A DNA stretch of 64,000 nt from Salipiger profundus (GTDB lineage: Bacteria; Pseudomonadota; Alphaproteobacteria; Rhodobacterales; Rhodobacteraceae): contig NZ_CP014796.1 in assembly GCF_001969385.1 (NCBI RefSeq), positions 2,683,501 to 2,747,500 on the forward strand. The letters are read 5' to 3'. The notes beneath the pieces were generated by a model. The model was not told where the DNA came from and made no database searches. It worked only from the letters and a program-made list of their open reading frames with translations. The position numbers and the translations under genes are program-made. Numbering within the stretch: position 1 is the first letter of the stretch; each line of letters opens with the position of its first letter. This document shows positions 33,142 through 41,547 of the stretch, piece after piece.

Positions 33142-34389
33142 TCATTCCGCGACCCCCGCGCGTTCGGCGCCGCCGCGGACCACCGCCAGCGCCTCGGCGT
33201 TGCCCTCGAAGACGCCCTGTGCCTCGGTCCAGATCTCTCGGGCGCGGTCGGTTTCGCCCAGCACGCCGAGCGCGCCGAGAAGCTGCGCCCATTCCTGCGG
33301 CGAGCCGCCCTCGGTCGCGAGCCGGTTGCCGAGGCGCTCGACCATGCCCTGGATCATCTGCTGGCGGTCGGCGTCGCTCATCTCGGAGGCGGCCTCGACG
33401 TCGGCGGCGTCCGGGCCCGCGAGGGGCGGGGCCGACGGCGACGTCAGCGCCTCGGGCAGGGCATAGTCGTTGACGCCGGCGGCGCGGGCGAGGTCGGGGA
33501 TCTGGTCGCGGATCGGCGCCACCCATAGGTCGGACGGGGCGCTTTCGCGCAGCAGCGTGTCCCAGATCCGGAAGCCGGCGTCGGGGCGGCCGGTCTGCGC
33601 CATCATCAGGCCGCCGTAGTAGCGGGCCACTCCGTTCGACGGATCGCGGGCCATGACCTCGTCGATGATGCGTTCGGCCTCGGGCGAGACATATCCGCCG
33701 GCGGCCAGCACCAGCATGTCGGCAAGGTCTGCGTAATCCTTCGCGGTGGCGGCGTCGCCCTTGAGCTCGATCAGCTTGCGCTGCGCCGCGTAGGCGGCGG
33801 GATAGTTGCCGAGCGCGGCCTCGGAACGGGCGAGCAGGATGTGCCCCTGCAGGTCGTCGGGGCGCTCGGTGACGGCGGTGCGCAGGCGCTCGACGAGGCT
33901 GAGGTAGTCGTCCGGCGCGTCCGTCGGCGGCTGTGCGGGCACCTGTGCCTCGACCTCGGCCTGCGAAGGGCGGTTGGCGCGCATGTCGCGCGCGGCGGCG
34001 ATACGGTCCTGCAGCCCGAGGTCGCCGTAGCCGGGCGCGCCGAGCGTGAGGTAGAGCCCGAAGGCACCGCCGAAGAGGACGAGGGCGATCAACCCGGCCA
34101 TGATCCCCGACGAGGTCCTGCCCTGGGTGCCGGCCGCGGCGTCGCCTTGCAGCTTGGCATCGGCGGCGAGAATGCGGCGCGACACCTCGGTCCGGAGCCT
34201 GTCTGCCTCTTCCGGAGGGATCGTGCCGCGCGTCGCGTCCCGGTCGATCTCGCGGAGCTGGTCGCGGTAGACCTTGAGGTCGTAGGCCTCGGCCGGGCCG
34301 GTTTCCCGCCTGCCGCGCATCAGTGCCAATACAAGAAGCGTCGTCACGACGAGCGCCGCCGCGCCCGCGATGATCCAGAAGAGGGTCAT
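33142..34389 (-). CDS. ccmI: Cytochrome c maturation protein CcmI
   Basis: Holder chaperone for apocytochrome c, 415 residues. Two N-terminal helices (FWIIAGAAALVVTTLLVLALM and GIMAGLIALVLFGGAFGLYL) bracket a cytoplasmic leucine-zipper loop (YDLKVYRDQLREIDRDATRG). The periplasmic TPR part includes GHILLARSEAALGNYPAAY and PSNGVARYYGGLMMAQTGR. The two-helix plus TPR layout is the alphaproteobacterial form. No other ccm gene is in the window. Confidence 0.92.
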   Translation of the reverse strand: MTLFWIIAGAAALVVTTLLVLALMRGRRETGPAEAYDLKVYRDQLREIDRDATRGTIPPEEADRLRTEVSRRILAADAKLQGDAAAGTQGRTSSGIMAGLIALVLFGGAFGLYLTLGAPGYGDLGLQDRIAAARDMRANRPSQAEVEAQVPAQPPTDAPDDYLSLVERLRTAVTERPDDLQGHILLARSEAALGNYPAAYAAQRKLIELKGDAATAKDYADLADMLVLAAGGYVSPEAERIIDEVMARDPSNGVARYYGGLMMAQTGRPDAGFRIWDTLLRESAPSDLWVAPIRDQIPDLARAAGVNDYALPEALTSPSAPPLAGPDAADVEAASEMSDADRQQMIQGMVERLGNRLATEGGSPQEWAQLLGALGVLGETDRAREIWTEAQGVFEGNAEALAVVRGGAERAGVAE

Positions 34390-34567
34390 GCTGTCTCCGT
34401 CCCTTTTGGCCCCATGTATAGGCGCGGGGCCGCGGAAAAAAGACCAAAGGGGCGCGACCGAATGGCCATGTCGTTTACGGGCCGAATTGTGACGGTTGCG
34501 GTCGCGGCGCGTTGCGTGTTCAGGTCCATGAGATTGAGGCAGATGCCTGTCCCGGATTCGAGGCCCG

Positions 34568-35812
34568 ATGAAACGTTATTCCGCTTTTGCCGTCGCCCGC
34601 GAGGCGTTCCGCTACCACACCGGCTGGGGCCGTGCCTGGGGGAAGCCGAAACCGAAATCACGCTATGACGTCGTCATCGTCGGCGCTGGCGGTCACGGGC
34701 TTGCCACGGCCTATTACCTTGGCAAGAACTTCGGCATCACCAATGTCGCGATCATCGAGAAGGGCTGGCTGGGCGGCGGCAACACCGGCCGCAACACCAC
34801 GATCATCCGCTCGAACTACCTGCAGGATCCCTCGGCGGCGCTCTACGAGAAGGCGCGCTCGCTATACGAAGACCTGAGCCAGGATCTCAACTACAACGTG
34901 ATGTTCTCGCCGCGCGGCGTGATGATGCTGGCGCAGACCGAGCACGAGCTGCGCGGCTACCAGCGCACGGTGCACGCCAACCGGCTTCAGGGGATCGACA
35001 CCGAGATGATCTCGCCGCGCGAGGTCAAGCGGCTCTGCCCGATCATGAACATCGACGGGCCGCGCTACCCGGTGCTGGGGGCGCTCTGGCAGGCGCGCGG
35101 TGGCACCGCGCGGCACGATGCCGTGGCCTGGGGCTACGCGCGGGCCTGCTCCGAGATGGGCATGGACATCATCCAGCAGTGCGAGGTCACCGCGGTGCGC
35201 CGCGAGGGCGGCCGGGTCACCGGCGTCGACACGACGCTGGGCGAGATCGCCTGCGACAAGCTGGGCATCGTTGTGGCGGGGCACTCGGGCGTCATGGCCG
35301 AGAAGGCAGGCTTCCGCCTGCCGCTGGAATCGGTGTCGCTGCAGGCGCTGGTGTCGGAGCCGATCAAGCCCTGCATGGACGTGGTCGTCATGGCCAACAC
35401 CGTGCACGGCTACATGAGCCAGTCCGACAAGGGCGAGATGGTGATCGGCGGCGGCACCGACGGCTACATCAACTATGCCCAGCGCGGCAGCTACCAGCAC
35501 ATCGAGGAAACCGTGCGTGCGCTGGTCGAGACCTTCCCGATGATCTCGCGGCTCAAGATGCTGCGGCAGTGGGCCGGCATCGTCGACGTGACGGGCGACC
35601 GCTCGCCGATCCTGTCGAAGACGCCGCTCGACGGCTGCTTCATCAACTGCGGATGGGGGACGGGGGGCTTCAAGGCCATCCCCGGCTCGGGCTGGGGCTT
35701 CGCCGAGCTCATGGCCAAGGGCTATTCGCCGCTCACCGAAGAGTTCGGCCTCAACCGCTTCCGCGAAGGCCGCTTCATCGACGAAAGCGTCGCGGCGGGG
35801 GTGGCGCATTGA
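34568..35812 (+). CDS. soxB: Sarcosine oxidase subunit beta
   Basis: FAD/FMN-carrying catalytic subunit of the four-subunit sarcosine oxidase, 414 residues, usual length. An N-terminal Rossmann motif VIVGAGGHGLATAYYLG follows a short lead. Then come GWLGGGNTGRNTTIIRSNYL (FAD/FMN region), LPLESVSLQALVSEPIKPC, and the C-terminal ILSKTPLDGCFINCGWGTGGFKA, all read in family order. The enzyme oxidatively demethylates sarcosine to glycine, passing the C1 unit to tetrahydrofolate on SoxA. soxD follows only after a 703-base gap with an opposite-strand gene. Confidence 0.95.
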   Translation: MKRYSAFAVAREAFRYHTGWGRAWGKPKPKSRYDVVIVGAGGHGLATAYYLGKNFGITNVAIIEKGWLGGGNTGRNTTIIRSNYLQDPSAALYEKARSLYEDLSQDLNYNVMFSPRGVMMLAQTEHELRGYQRTVHANRLQGIDTEMISPREVKRLCPIMNIDGPRYPVLGALWQARGGTARHDAVAWGYARACSEMGMDIIQQCEVTAVRREGGRVTGVDTTLGEIACDKLGIVVAGHSGVMAEKAGFRLPLESVSLQALVSEPIKPCMDVVVMANTVHGYMSQSDKGEMVIGGGTDGYINYAQRGSYQHIEETVRALVETFPMISRLKMLRQWAGIVDVTGDRSPILSKTPLDGCFINCGWGTGGFKAIPGSGWGFAELMAKGYSPLTEEFGLNRFREGRFIDESVAAGVAH

Positions 35813-35850
35813 GGCGCGCGCAGGTCAGTCGCGCGCCCGCTGCCCGGGGT

Positions 35851-36279
35851 TCACTTGCCGACCATCGCCCGCTTCATCAGGACGGGGGCAGGTGCGGCAA
35901 GGCCGATGAGCCCGGTCAGCGCGCCGTGGCACTCGTTGCAGGGCGGATGCCAGCTGTGGATGAACTCTGCCGCGATCATCGCCCGGTCCTCCGGGCGGGC
36001 GAGCGCCAGCCCGCCGATCGTGTCGCAGCCCATCGCCACGGCACGCTCCCAGGGGCCGCCGGGGCGCCGGTCTTCGGCCAGCTGCGTGCCGAGCGCGTCG
36101 GTCTCGCCGACGTAGAGCACCTGTGCCTGCAGCGAACGCCCCTCGGGCATCCGCAGGAACAGGTAGACCGCGCCGCTGTCGGTGAACGGCGTGTCCGGGG
36201 TGAACAGCTCGACCGGGTATGCCCGGCCGCGGTGGCTGGTCAGTGTGAGTGTCAGGAGCCTGCTCATGGCCTCGTTCAT
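35851..36279 (-). CDS. GIY-YIG-like protein lying antisense between soxB and soxD
   Basis: 142 residues of no firmly named family. The middle shows a degenerate GIY-YIG pattern: AVYLFLRMPEG, then QVLYVGETDALGTQLAEDRR. Later come the Glu-containing FIHSWHPPCNECHGALTGL end, where GIY-YIG domains have their metal Glu and a terminal P-x-N. The first GIY is VYL and the YIG is YVG; the usual Arg after this is Asp/Gln-rich, so nuclease activity is uncertain. RBS GAGAAGG lies very near ATG 36279. It interrupts the usual soxB-soxD succession. Confidence 0.7.
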   Translation of the reverse strand: MNEAMSRLLTLTLTSHRGRAYPVELFTPDTPFTDSGAVYLFLRMPEGRSLQAQVLYVGETDALGTQLAEDRRPGGPWERAVAMGCDTIGGLALARPEDRAMIAAEFIHSWHPPCNECHGALTGLIGLAAPAPVLMKRAMVGK

Positions 36280-36515
36280 CCTTCTCGTTGCCTTTCACCG
36301 AGGGTAGGGCCGTCGGGCGCATCGCCCGTTAACCGCCGTCACTCCGCGGCGAAATTCGCAGGCACCGCCGCCGTTTGCCGCAAATTTGCGCAGCTGCGTC
36401 CGCCCGTGAGCGCGGCGTCGGCAGCCGACGAACGGGATGCTGCAAATGCATCCTTCGCGCCCCCCCTCACGCCGGCCCGCGACGCGCGGGTCGCCCAGCC
36501 ACAAGGAGCCGCCTC
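36280..36515 (+). promoter_or_regulatory. Leader region of soxDAG
   Basis: Between the antisense GIY-YIG-like gene and soxD. It contains TTTGC-cg-CAAATTTGCGCA (about 36374-36391) and ATGCTGCAAATGCAT (36438-36452). These TTTGC/GCAAA repeats resemble those upstream of prpE. They may be regulator sites or curved promoter DNA. AAGGAG at 36503-36508 is the soxD ribosome site. Confidence 0.4.
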
Positions 36516-36821
36516 GTGCTGACCCTGCATTGTCCCTGCTGCGGCGCGGATGCCGCCGAGATCGAGCTTGCCCCGGGCGGCGAGGCCCACCTGAAACGCG
36601 AGGGCCCCGGCAGCGCCGACGCCGCGCTCGAGGACTACCTGTTCACGCGCGACAACCCCAAGGGTGTCGTGTTCGAGCGCTGGCGCCATGCCTACGGCTG
36701 CGGCAAGTGGTTCCTGGCGGCGCGCAACAGCGTCACGATGGAGGTCTACGGCACCTATTCCGCCCAGACCCTCGAGCCGCCGCAGGACCTTCGCGACCGC
36801 ATCGCGGCACGGGGCGCGTGA
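36516..36821 (+). CDS. soxD: Sarcosine oxidase subunit delta
   Basis: Small zinc-binding subunit, 101 residues from GTG 36516 with AAGGAG 8 bases upstream. The family start LTLHCPCCGADAAEIEL carries CPCC, and the second zinc half lies in HAYGCGKWFLAARN. Further pattern: YLFTRDNPKGVVFERWRHA. Longer frames upstream would run through the promoter-like leader and lack homology. soxA follows after 100 bases that contain a REP-like element. Confidence 0.92.
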   Translation: MLTLHCPCCGADAAEIELAPGGEAHLKREGPGSADAALEDYLFTRDNPKGVVFERWRHAYGCGKWFLAARNSVTMEVYGTYSAQTLEPPQDLRDRIAARGA

Positions 36822-36827
36822 TGCATC

Positions 36828-36890
36828 TTCTGGCTGAAAATATCCTCGGGGGAAGCGCGCCTCGGCGCGCGCGGGGCCAGACAGCCCCCG
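36828..36890. repeat. REP-like intergenic element, copy B
   Basis: Between soxD and soxA: tgaaaatatcctcggggg, then GCGCGCctcgGCGCGC and a gacagcccccg end. It is related in inverted orientation to the element at 33050-33118. Confidence 0.55.
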
Positions 36891-36921
36891 TCACCGCCAA
36901 CACCAAGACAAGAGGTTGGGC

Positions 36922-39900
36922 ATGAGCACGCGACTGGCCAAGGGTGGCCGCTTCACCGACCGCGACACGCAGATCGGCTTCACCTTCAACGGCAAGCGCT
37001 TCACCGGCCATGCCGGCGACACGCTGGCCTCGGCGCTGCTGGCCAATGACCAGGTTCTGCTCGGCCGCAGCTACAAGTTCCACCGCCCGCGCGGGCTTGT
37101 GGCCTCGGGGGCCGAAGAGCCCAACGCGCTCGTCGAGCTGGGGCAGGGCGCGCGCTTCGAGCCCGACCAGCGTGCGACCACGACCGAACTCTTCGACGGT
37201 CTCGTGGCGGACAGCCAGAACCACTGGCCGAGCCTCGAGCACGACGTCGGCGAAATCAACGCCAGGCTCGCACGGTTCCTCCCCGCGGGCTTCTACTACA
37301 AGACCTTCCTCTGGCCCCGGTCGTTCTGGAAGCACCTCTACGAGCCTGTGATCCGCAAGGCCGCCGGTCTCGGCAAGGCACCGCATCCCGAGACCCGCGA
37401 CGTCGACCGCTACGAGCACTTCCATGCGCATGTCGACCTGCTGGTCATCGGCGGCGGCGTGGCCGGCCTGCAGGCGGCGAAGGTCGCGGCAGAGGCCGGG
37501 GCGCAGGTGCTGCTGCTCGAACAGACCGCTCACTGGGGTGGCCGTGCGCCGGTCGACGGCGGCACGATCGAGGGCATGGAGCCCGAGGCCTGGATCGAAA
37601 GGACCGTGGCCGCGCTCGAGGCGATGGACAACGTCCGCCTGCGCCTGCGCTGCATGGGCGCCGGGGTCTACGACCACGGCTACGTGCTGGGCTACGAGCG
37701 CGTCACCGATCACCGGCCGGGCGCCAAGGGCCCGCGTCACCGCCTGTGGCGGATCCGCACGAAGCAGGTGGTCACGGCCACCGGCGCCATCGAGCGCCCG
37801 TTGAGCTTTGCCGGAAACGACGTGCCGGGCGTGATGCTCGCCTCGGCGGTGCGCGACTACGTGGTCAACTACGGCGTGGCGCCGGGCGCACGGACCGTGA
37901 TCGTCACCAACAACGACGATGCCTACCGCACGGCCATGATCCTCAAGGACGCCGGTCTCGAAGTGCCCGCGATCCTCGACGCGCGGCCCATGGGCGGCGG
38001 CGCGCTGATGCAGCAGGCCCGCGACATGGGCATCCGGGTCGAGCCCGGGCGCGCGGTGTCGAAGGTGCTGGGCAGGACCCGCGTCACCGGGGTTGCCACC
38101 TGCAACCAGGACGGCACGGGCGCCATGCTCGAGGAAATCCCCTGCGACGCGGTGGCGATGTCGGGCGGCTGGTCGCCGGTGGTGCACCTCTGGTCGCATT
38201 GCGGCGGCAAGCTGTCCTGGGACAACGATGGCGCCTTCTTCCGCCCCGACGCCGGCCGTGCGCCGACCGGGGCTGACGGCAAGCCCTTCGTGATCGCGGC
38301 AGGGGCCGCCAACGGCTTCCTGAAGCTGCCCGAGACGCTGGCCTGTGCCGACGGGGCCGGGAAGGCCGCCGCGCAGGCACTTGGACACGGTTTCGCCGAG
38401 ACCGCCGCGCCGGCCGCCGAGGTCACCGCCGAGACGCCGCTCGAGCCGGTCTGGATCATGCCGCGCAACGCGCGCCCCGATCTCAAGATGAAGGCGTTCC
38501 TCGACTACCAGAACGACGTGAAGGTGTCCGACGTGCAGCTCGCCGCCCAGGAGGGCTACGAGAGCGTCGAGCACACCAAGCGCTACACCACGCTCGGGAT
38601 GGCCACCGATCAGGGGAAGCTGTCGAACATCAACGGCCTCGCGATCCTGTCCGACGCGCTGGGCACGCCGATCCCGCAGGTGGGCACGACGACCTTCCGT
38701 CCGCCCTATACCCCGATCAGCTTCGGCGCCATCGCGGGCGAGGCGCGCGGCGAGATCTTCCAGCCGCTGCGGCAGACCCCGATGCACGCGTGGCACGCGG
38801 CGAACAACGCCGCGTGGGAGCCGGTCGGCCACTGGCGGCGGCCCTACTGCTATCCGCGCCCGGGCGAGAGCAAGCACGAGGCGGTCAACCGCGAGATCAA
38901 CGCGACCCGCGAGAGCCTCGGGATGCTCGACGCCTCGACGCTGGGCAAGATCCTCGTGAAGGGCCCCGACGCGGGCGCTTTCCTCGACATGCTCTATACG
39001 AACAAGATGTCGACGCTGAAGGTCGGGCGCTGCCGCTATGGCCTGATGTGCAACGAGAACGGCTTCCTGATGGATGACGGCGTCGTCGTGCGCCTGTCCG
39101 AGGACAGCTTCCTGTGCCACACGACCTCGGGCGGGGCGGACAACATCCATGCCCACATGGAGGACTGGCTGCAGTGCGAGTGGTGGGACTGGAAGGTCTA
39201 CACCGCGAACCTGACCGAGCAATACGCGCAGATCGCCGTCGTCGGTCCGAACGCGCGCAAGCTGCTCGAGAAGCTCGGCGGCATGGATGTCTCGAAGGAG
39301 ACGCTGCCGTTCATGGCCTGGGCCGATGGTACGCTCGCAGATACGCCGGTGCGGGTCTACCGCATCTCGTTCTCGGGCGAGCTCAGCTACGAGATCGCCG
39401 TGCCCGCCAACCGCGGCCGCGCGTTCTGGGGCAAGCTGCTCGACGCCGGGCGCGAGTGGAACATCACCCCCTACGGCACCGAGGCCCTGCACGTCATGCG
39501 CGCCGAGAAGGGTTTCATCATGATCGGCGTCGAGACCGACGGCACGGTGATCCCGCAGGATCTGGGGCTCGACTGGGCGATTTCGAAGAAGAAGGACGAC
39601 TTCCTCGGCAAGCGCGCGCAGGAGCGGCCCGACATGGCCCGCGACGACCGCTGGAAGCTCGTCGGGCTCGAGACGGTCGACGGTTCGGTGCTTCCCGACG
39701 GGGCCTATGCCATCGCACCGGGGCGCAACGCCAATGGCCAGCGCAACACCCAGGGCCGCGTGACCTCGACCTACTGGTCGCCCACGCTGAAGAAGGGCAT
39801 CGCCATGGGCCTCGTGAAGCACGGTCCCGACCGCATGGGCGAGGTGATTTCCTTCACCGCCGAGGAACAGGACCACACCAGCGAGACGCTGACGACCGTC

Positions 39901-39960
39901 GAGGCGCGCATCGTCAGCCCGGTCTTCTACGATCCGGAAGGAGAGAAACAGAATGTCTGA
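36922..39960 (+). CDS. soxA: Sarcosine oxidase subunit alpha
   Basis: 1012 residues from ATG 36922; the TTG six bases upstream is less likely. It has an N-terminal ferredoxin-like domain (FTFNGKRFTGHAGDTLASAL) and the NAD-binding motif VDLLVIGGGVAGLQAAKVAA at about 170-190. From about residue 610 a GcvT-like folate domain holds PYCYPRPGESKHEAVNREI, GLMCNENGFLMDDGVVVRL, RISFSGELSYEIAVP and HVMRAEKGFIMIGVETDG. This domain accepts formaldehyde-level carbon to give methylene-tetrahydrofolate. Full length, frame intact. soxG overlaps its end by 8 bases. Confidence 0.95.
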   Translation: MSTRLAKGGRFTDRDTQIGFTFNGKRFTGHAGDTLASALLANDQVLLGRSYKFHRPRGLVASGAEEPNALVELGQGARFEPDQRATTTELFDGLVADSQNHWPSLEHDVGEINARLARFLPAGFYYKTFLWPRSFWKHLYEPVIRKAAGLGKAPHPETRDVDRYEHFHAHVDLLVIGGGVAGLQAAKVAAEAGAQVLLLEQTAHWGGRAPVDGGTIEGMEPEAWIERTVAALEAMDNVRLRLRCMGAGVYDHGYVLGYERVTDHRPGAKGPRHRLWRIRTKQVVTATGAIERPLSFAGNDVPGVMLASAVRDYVVNYGVAPGARTVIVTNNDDAYRTAMILKDAGLEVPAILDARPMGGGALMQQARDMGIRVEPGRAVSKVLGRTRVTGVATCNQDGTGAMLEEIPCDAVAMSGGWSPVVHLWSHCGGKLSWDNDGAFFRPDAGRAPTGADGKPFVIAAGAANGFLKLPETLACADGAGKAAAQALGHGFAETAAPAAEVTAETPLEPVWIMPRNARPDLKMKAFLDYQNDVKVSDVQLAAQEGYESVEHTKRYTTLGMATDQGKLSNINGLAILSDALGTPIPQVGTTTFRPPYTPISFGAIAGEARGEIFQPLRQTPMHAWHAANNAAWEPVGHWRRPYCYPRPGESKHEAVNREINATRESLGMLDASTLGKILVKGPDAGAFLDMLYTNKMSTLKVGRCRYGLMCNENGFLMDDGVVVRLSEDSFLCHTTSGGADNIHAHMEDWLQCEWWDWKVYTANLTEQYAQIAVVGPNARKLLEKLGGMDVSKETLPFMAWADGTLADTPVRVYRISFSGELSYEIAVPANRGRAFWGKLLDAGREWNITPYGTEALHVMRAEKGFIMIGVETDGTVIPQDLGLDWAISKKKDDFLGKRAQERPDMARDDRWKLVGLETVDGSVLPDGAYAIAPGRNANGQRNTQGRVTSTYWSPTLKKGIAMGLVKHGPDRMGEVISFTAEEQDHTSETLTTVEARIVSPVFYDPEGEKQNV

Positions 39961-40522
39961 CGTCATGGCACCCATGGCCGGCGCGCGCAGCGAAGGCTTC
40001 TGCACCGTCGAGGCGCTGCCGCCGCAGGGCCAGATCAGCCTGCGCGGAGAGTTCTCCGACGCCTTCCGCGAGGCGGTCTGTGCCGTCACCGGCACCGGCT
40101 TCCCCGACATCCGCCGGTCCGCCGAGGCCGGGGATCGTGCGCTTCTGTGGATGTCGCCCGACGAGCTGCTGTTCCTGCTACCCTACGAGGCGGTGGCAGA
40201 GGCGCTCGCGCAGGTCGAAGAGCGTCTTGCCGGCCAGCATTTCGCCGCGACCGACGTCTCGGACGCCCGCGCCCAGTTCCGGGTGACGGGCCCCGCGCTT
40301 CGTGACGTGCTCGCCAAGGTCTGCCCAGCGGACGTCTCGCCCGAGGCCTTCGCCCCCGGAGACGTGCGCCGCTCGCGGCTTGCGCAGGTCGCGGCGGGCT
40401 ACTGGCTGCGCGATGCCGGGACCGCGCAGGTCTTCGTGTTCCGGTCGGTGGGCGACTATGCCTTCAAGGTGCTCGGCGTCTCGGCCGAGGGCGGCGGCGA
40501 GGTCGAATTCCACCCCATCTGA
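39953..40522 (+). CDS. soxG: Sarcosine oxidase subunit gamma
   Basis: 189 residues, a YgfZ/GcvT-like fold without catalytic function of its own that completes the heterotetramer. Family-typical stretches are LWMSPDELLFLLPYEAV, HFAATDVSDARAQFRVTG and RSRLAQVAAGYWLRDAG near the end. It overlaps the soxA end by 8 bases, the usual tight coupling of A and G. The set B-D-A-G is complete here, though interrupted once by an antisense gene. Confidence 0.93.
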   Translation: MSDVMAPMAGARSEGFCTVEALPPQGQISLRGEFSDAFREAVCAVTGTGFPDIRRSAEAGDRALLWMSPDELLFLLPYEAVAEALAQVEERLAGQHFAATDVSDARAQFRVTGPALRDVLAKVCPADVSPEAFAPGDVRRSRLAQVAAGYWLRDAGTAQVFVFRSVGDYAFKVLGVSAEGGGEVEFHPI

Positions 40523-40644
40523 GCGGGGGCGCACCGGGAACATCTTGCTTCGGCACACGTTTAAGCCATGACATCGCTTGACCTCGCGCCATGCGGGTCT
40601 AGGAATGATGAACAAATTCACTCTCGACCAAGAGGATATCCACT

Positions 40645-41244
40645 ATGGCTTTCGAACTTCCCGATCTTCCCTATGCGCACGACGCTCTCGCTTCGAAGGG
40701 CATGTCGCAGGAGACCCTCGAGTATCACCACGACATTCACCACAACACCTATGTCACCACGCTCAACAAGCTGATCGACGGCACCGAGTGGGCTGACAAG
40801 TCGCTCGAAGAGATCGTCAAGGGCACCTACGACTCCGGCGCCGTGGCGCAGTCGGGCCTGTTCAACAACGCATCGCAGCACTGGAACCACACCCAGTTCT
40901 GGGAAATGATGGGCGCCGGCGACAACGCCATGCCGTCCGAGCTTGAAGCGGCACTGAAAGAGAGCTTCGGCTCGATCGAGAAGTTCAAGGAAGACTTCTC
41001 GGCTGCCGGCGCAGGCCAGTTCGGCTCGGGCTGGGCATGGCTCGTCAAGGACAGCGACGGTTCGCTCAAGATCACCAAGACCGAGAACGGCGTGAACCCG
41101 CTGTGCTTCGGCCAGACCGCGCTGCTGGGTTGCGACGTGTGGGAGCACTCCTACTACATCGACTTCCGCAACAAGCGCCCGGCCTACCTGGCGAACTTCC
41201 TCGACAACCTGGTGAACTGGGAAAACGTCGCGTCGCGCATGTAA
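40645..41244 (+). CDS. sodB: Iron/manganese superoxide dismutase
   Basis: 199 residues, cytoplasmic dismutation of superoxide. Metal ligands lie in LEYHHDIHHNTYV (His28), in NNASQHWNHTQFWEMM (His in helix 3), and in CDVWEHSYYIDF (Asp and His). GAGQFGSGWAWL is the family middle motif. Gly77-type residues AQSG and NNASQHWNHT favour the iron form, but metal choice is not certain from sequence. It has its own strong hairpin terminator. Confidence 0.94.
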   Translation: MAFELPDLPYAHDALASKGMSQETLEYHHDIHHNTYVTTLNKLIDGTEWADKSLEEIVKGTYDSGAVAQSGLFNNASQHWNHTQFWEMMGAGDNAMPSELEAALKESFGSIEKFKEDFSAAGAGQFGSGWAWLVKDSDGSLKITKTENGVNPLCFGQTALLGCDVWEHSYYIDFRNKRPAYLANFLDNLVNWENVASRM

Positions 41245-41268
41245 TCGCGATCGACCTGTCTTACGGGA

Positions 41269-41298
41269 AACCCCGCGCCGTTGGCGCGGGGTTTTCTT
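41269..41298 (+). terminator. Terminator of sodB
   Basis: Stem AACCCCGCGCC / GGCGCGGGGTT (11 bases) with a 3-base loop, followed by TTCTTTT; a classic intrinsic terminator 25 bases after the sodB stop. Confidence 0.88.
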
Positions 41299-41547
41299 TT
41301 GCGCGGGTGCCGCTCAAAAGCGCTGACCTCCACCCGCCCCGACCGCGATCCCGCTGAACGGCGCGACATCCTCGTAGGGTGGGTTTTCAACCCACGCCCT
41401 GCCTGCATCACCTGCGCTGCGCGTTCCGGTGTCGAAAGGAGCGTGCCCGGAACGGGACCGCGCCCATGCCACGGTCTCTGCCGCCCGCGCTATCGAGCGT
41501 CGGTGCCGCGCGGGGCAGGGTGGGGGTGCAACCCGCCACGCCCTTGC
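41299..41547. other. Non-coding stretch between sodB and the DMT permease gene
   Basis: No gene seen. It contains the palindrome GTGGGTT-ttc-AACCCAC (41379-41395), a related copy of which lies at 44319-44337. Remaining sequence is high-GC and uninformative. Confidence 0.6.
41379..41395. repeat. Short dispersed palindrome GTGGGTTTTCAACCCAC
   Basis: Seven-base arms around TTC. A slightly diverged copy (GGCTGGTTTTCAACCCACC) lies at 44319-44337. Both are in spacers between genes, as expected for a REP-type repeat. Confidence 0.6.

Noticed and set aside
36733..40110. Very long open frame (about 1125 codons) antisense to soxA
   Set aside because: It mirrors the high-GC third positions of soxD/soxA, has an Arg/His/Val-rich composition without any known domain, and the sense strand encodes a well-recognised protein.
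41379..41395. Possibility that the GTGGGTTTTCAACCCAC palindrome is a tRNA or riboswitch element
   Set aside because: Too short, no cloverleaf or aptamer around it, and a related copy in another spacer suggests a simple dispersed repeat.
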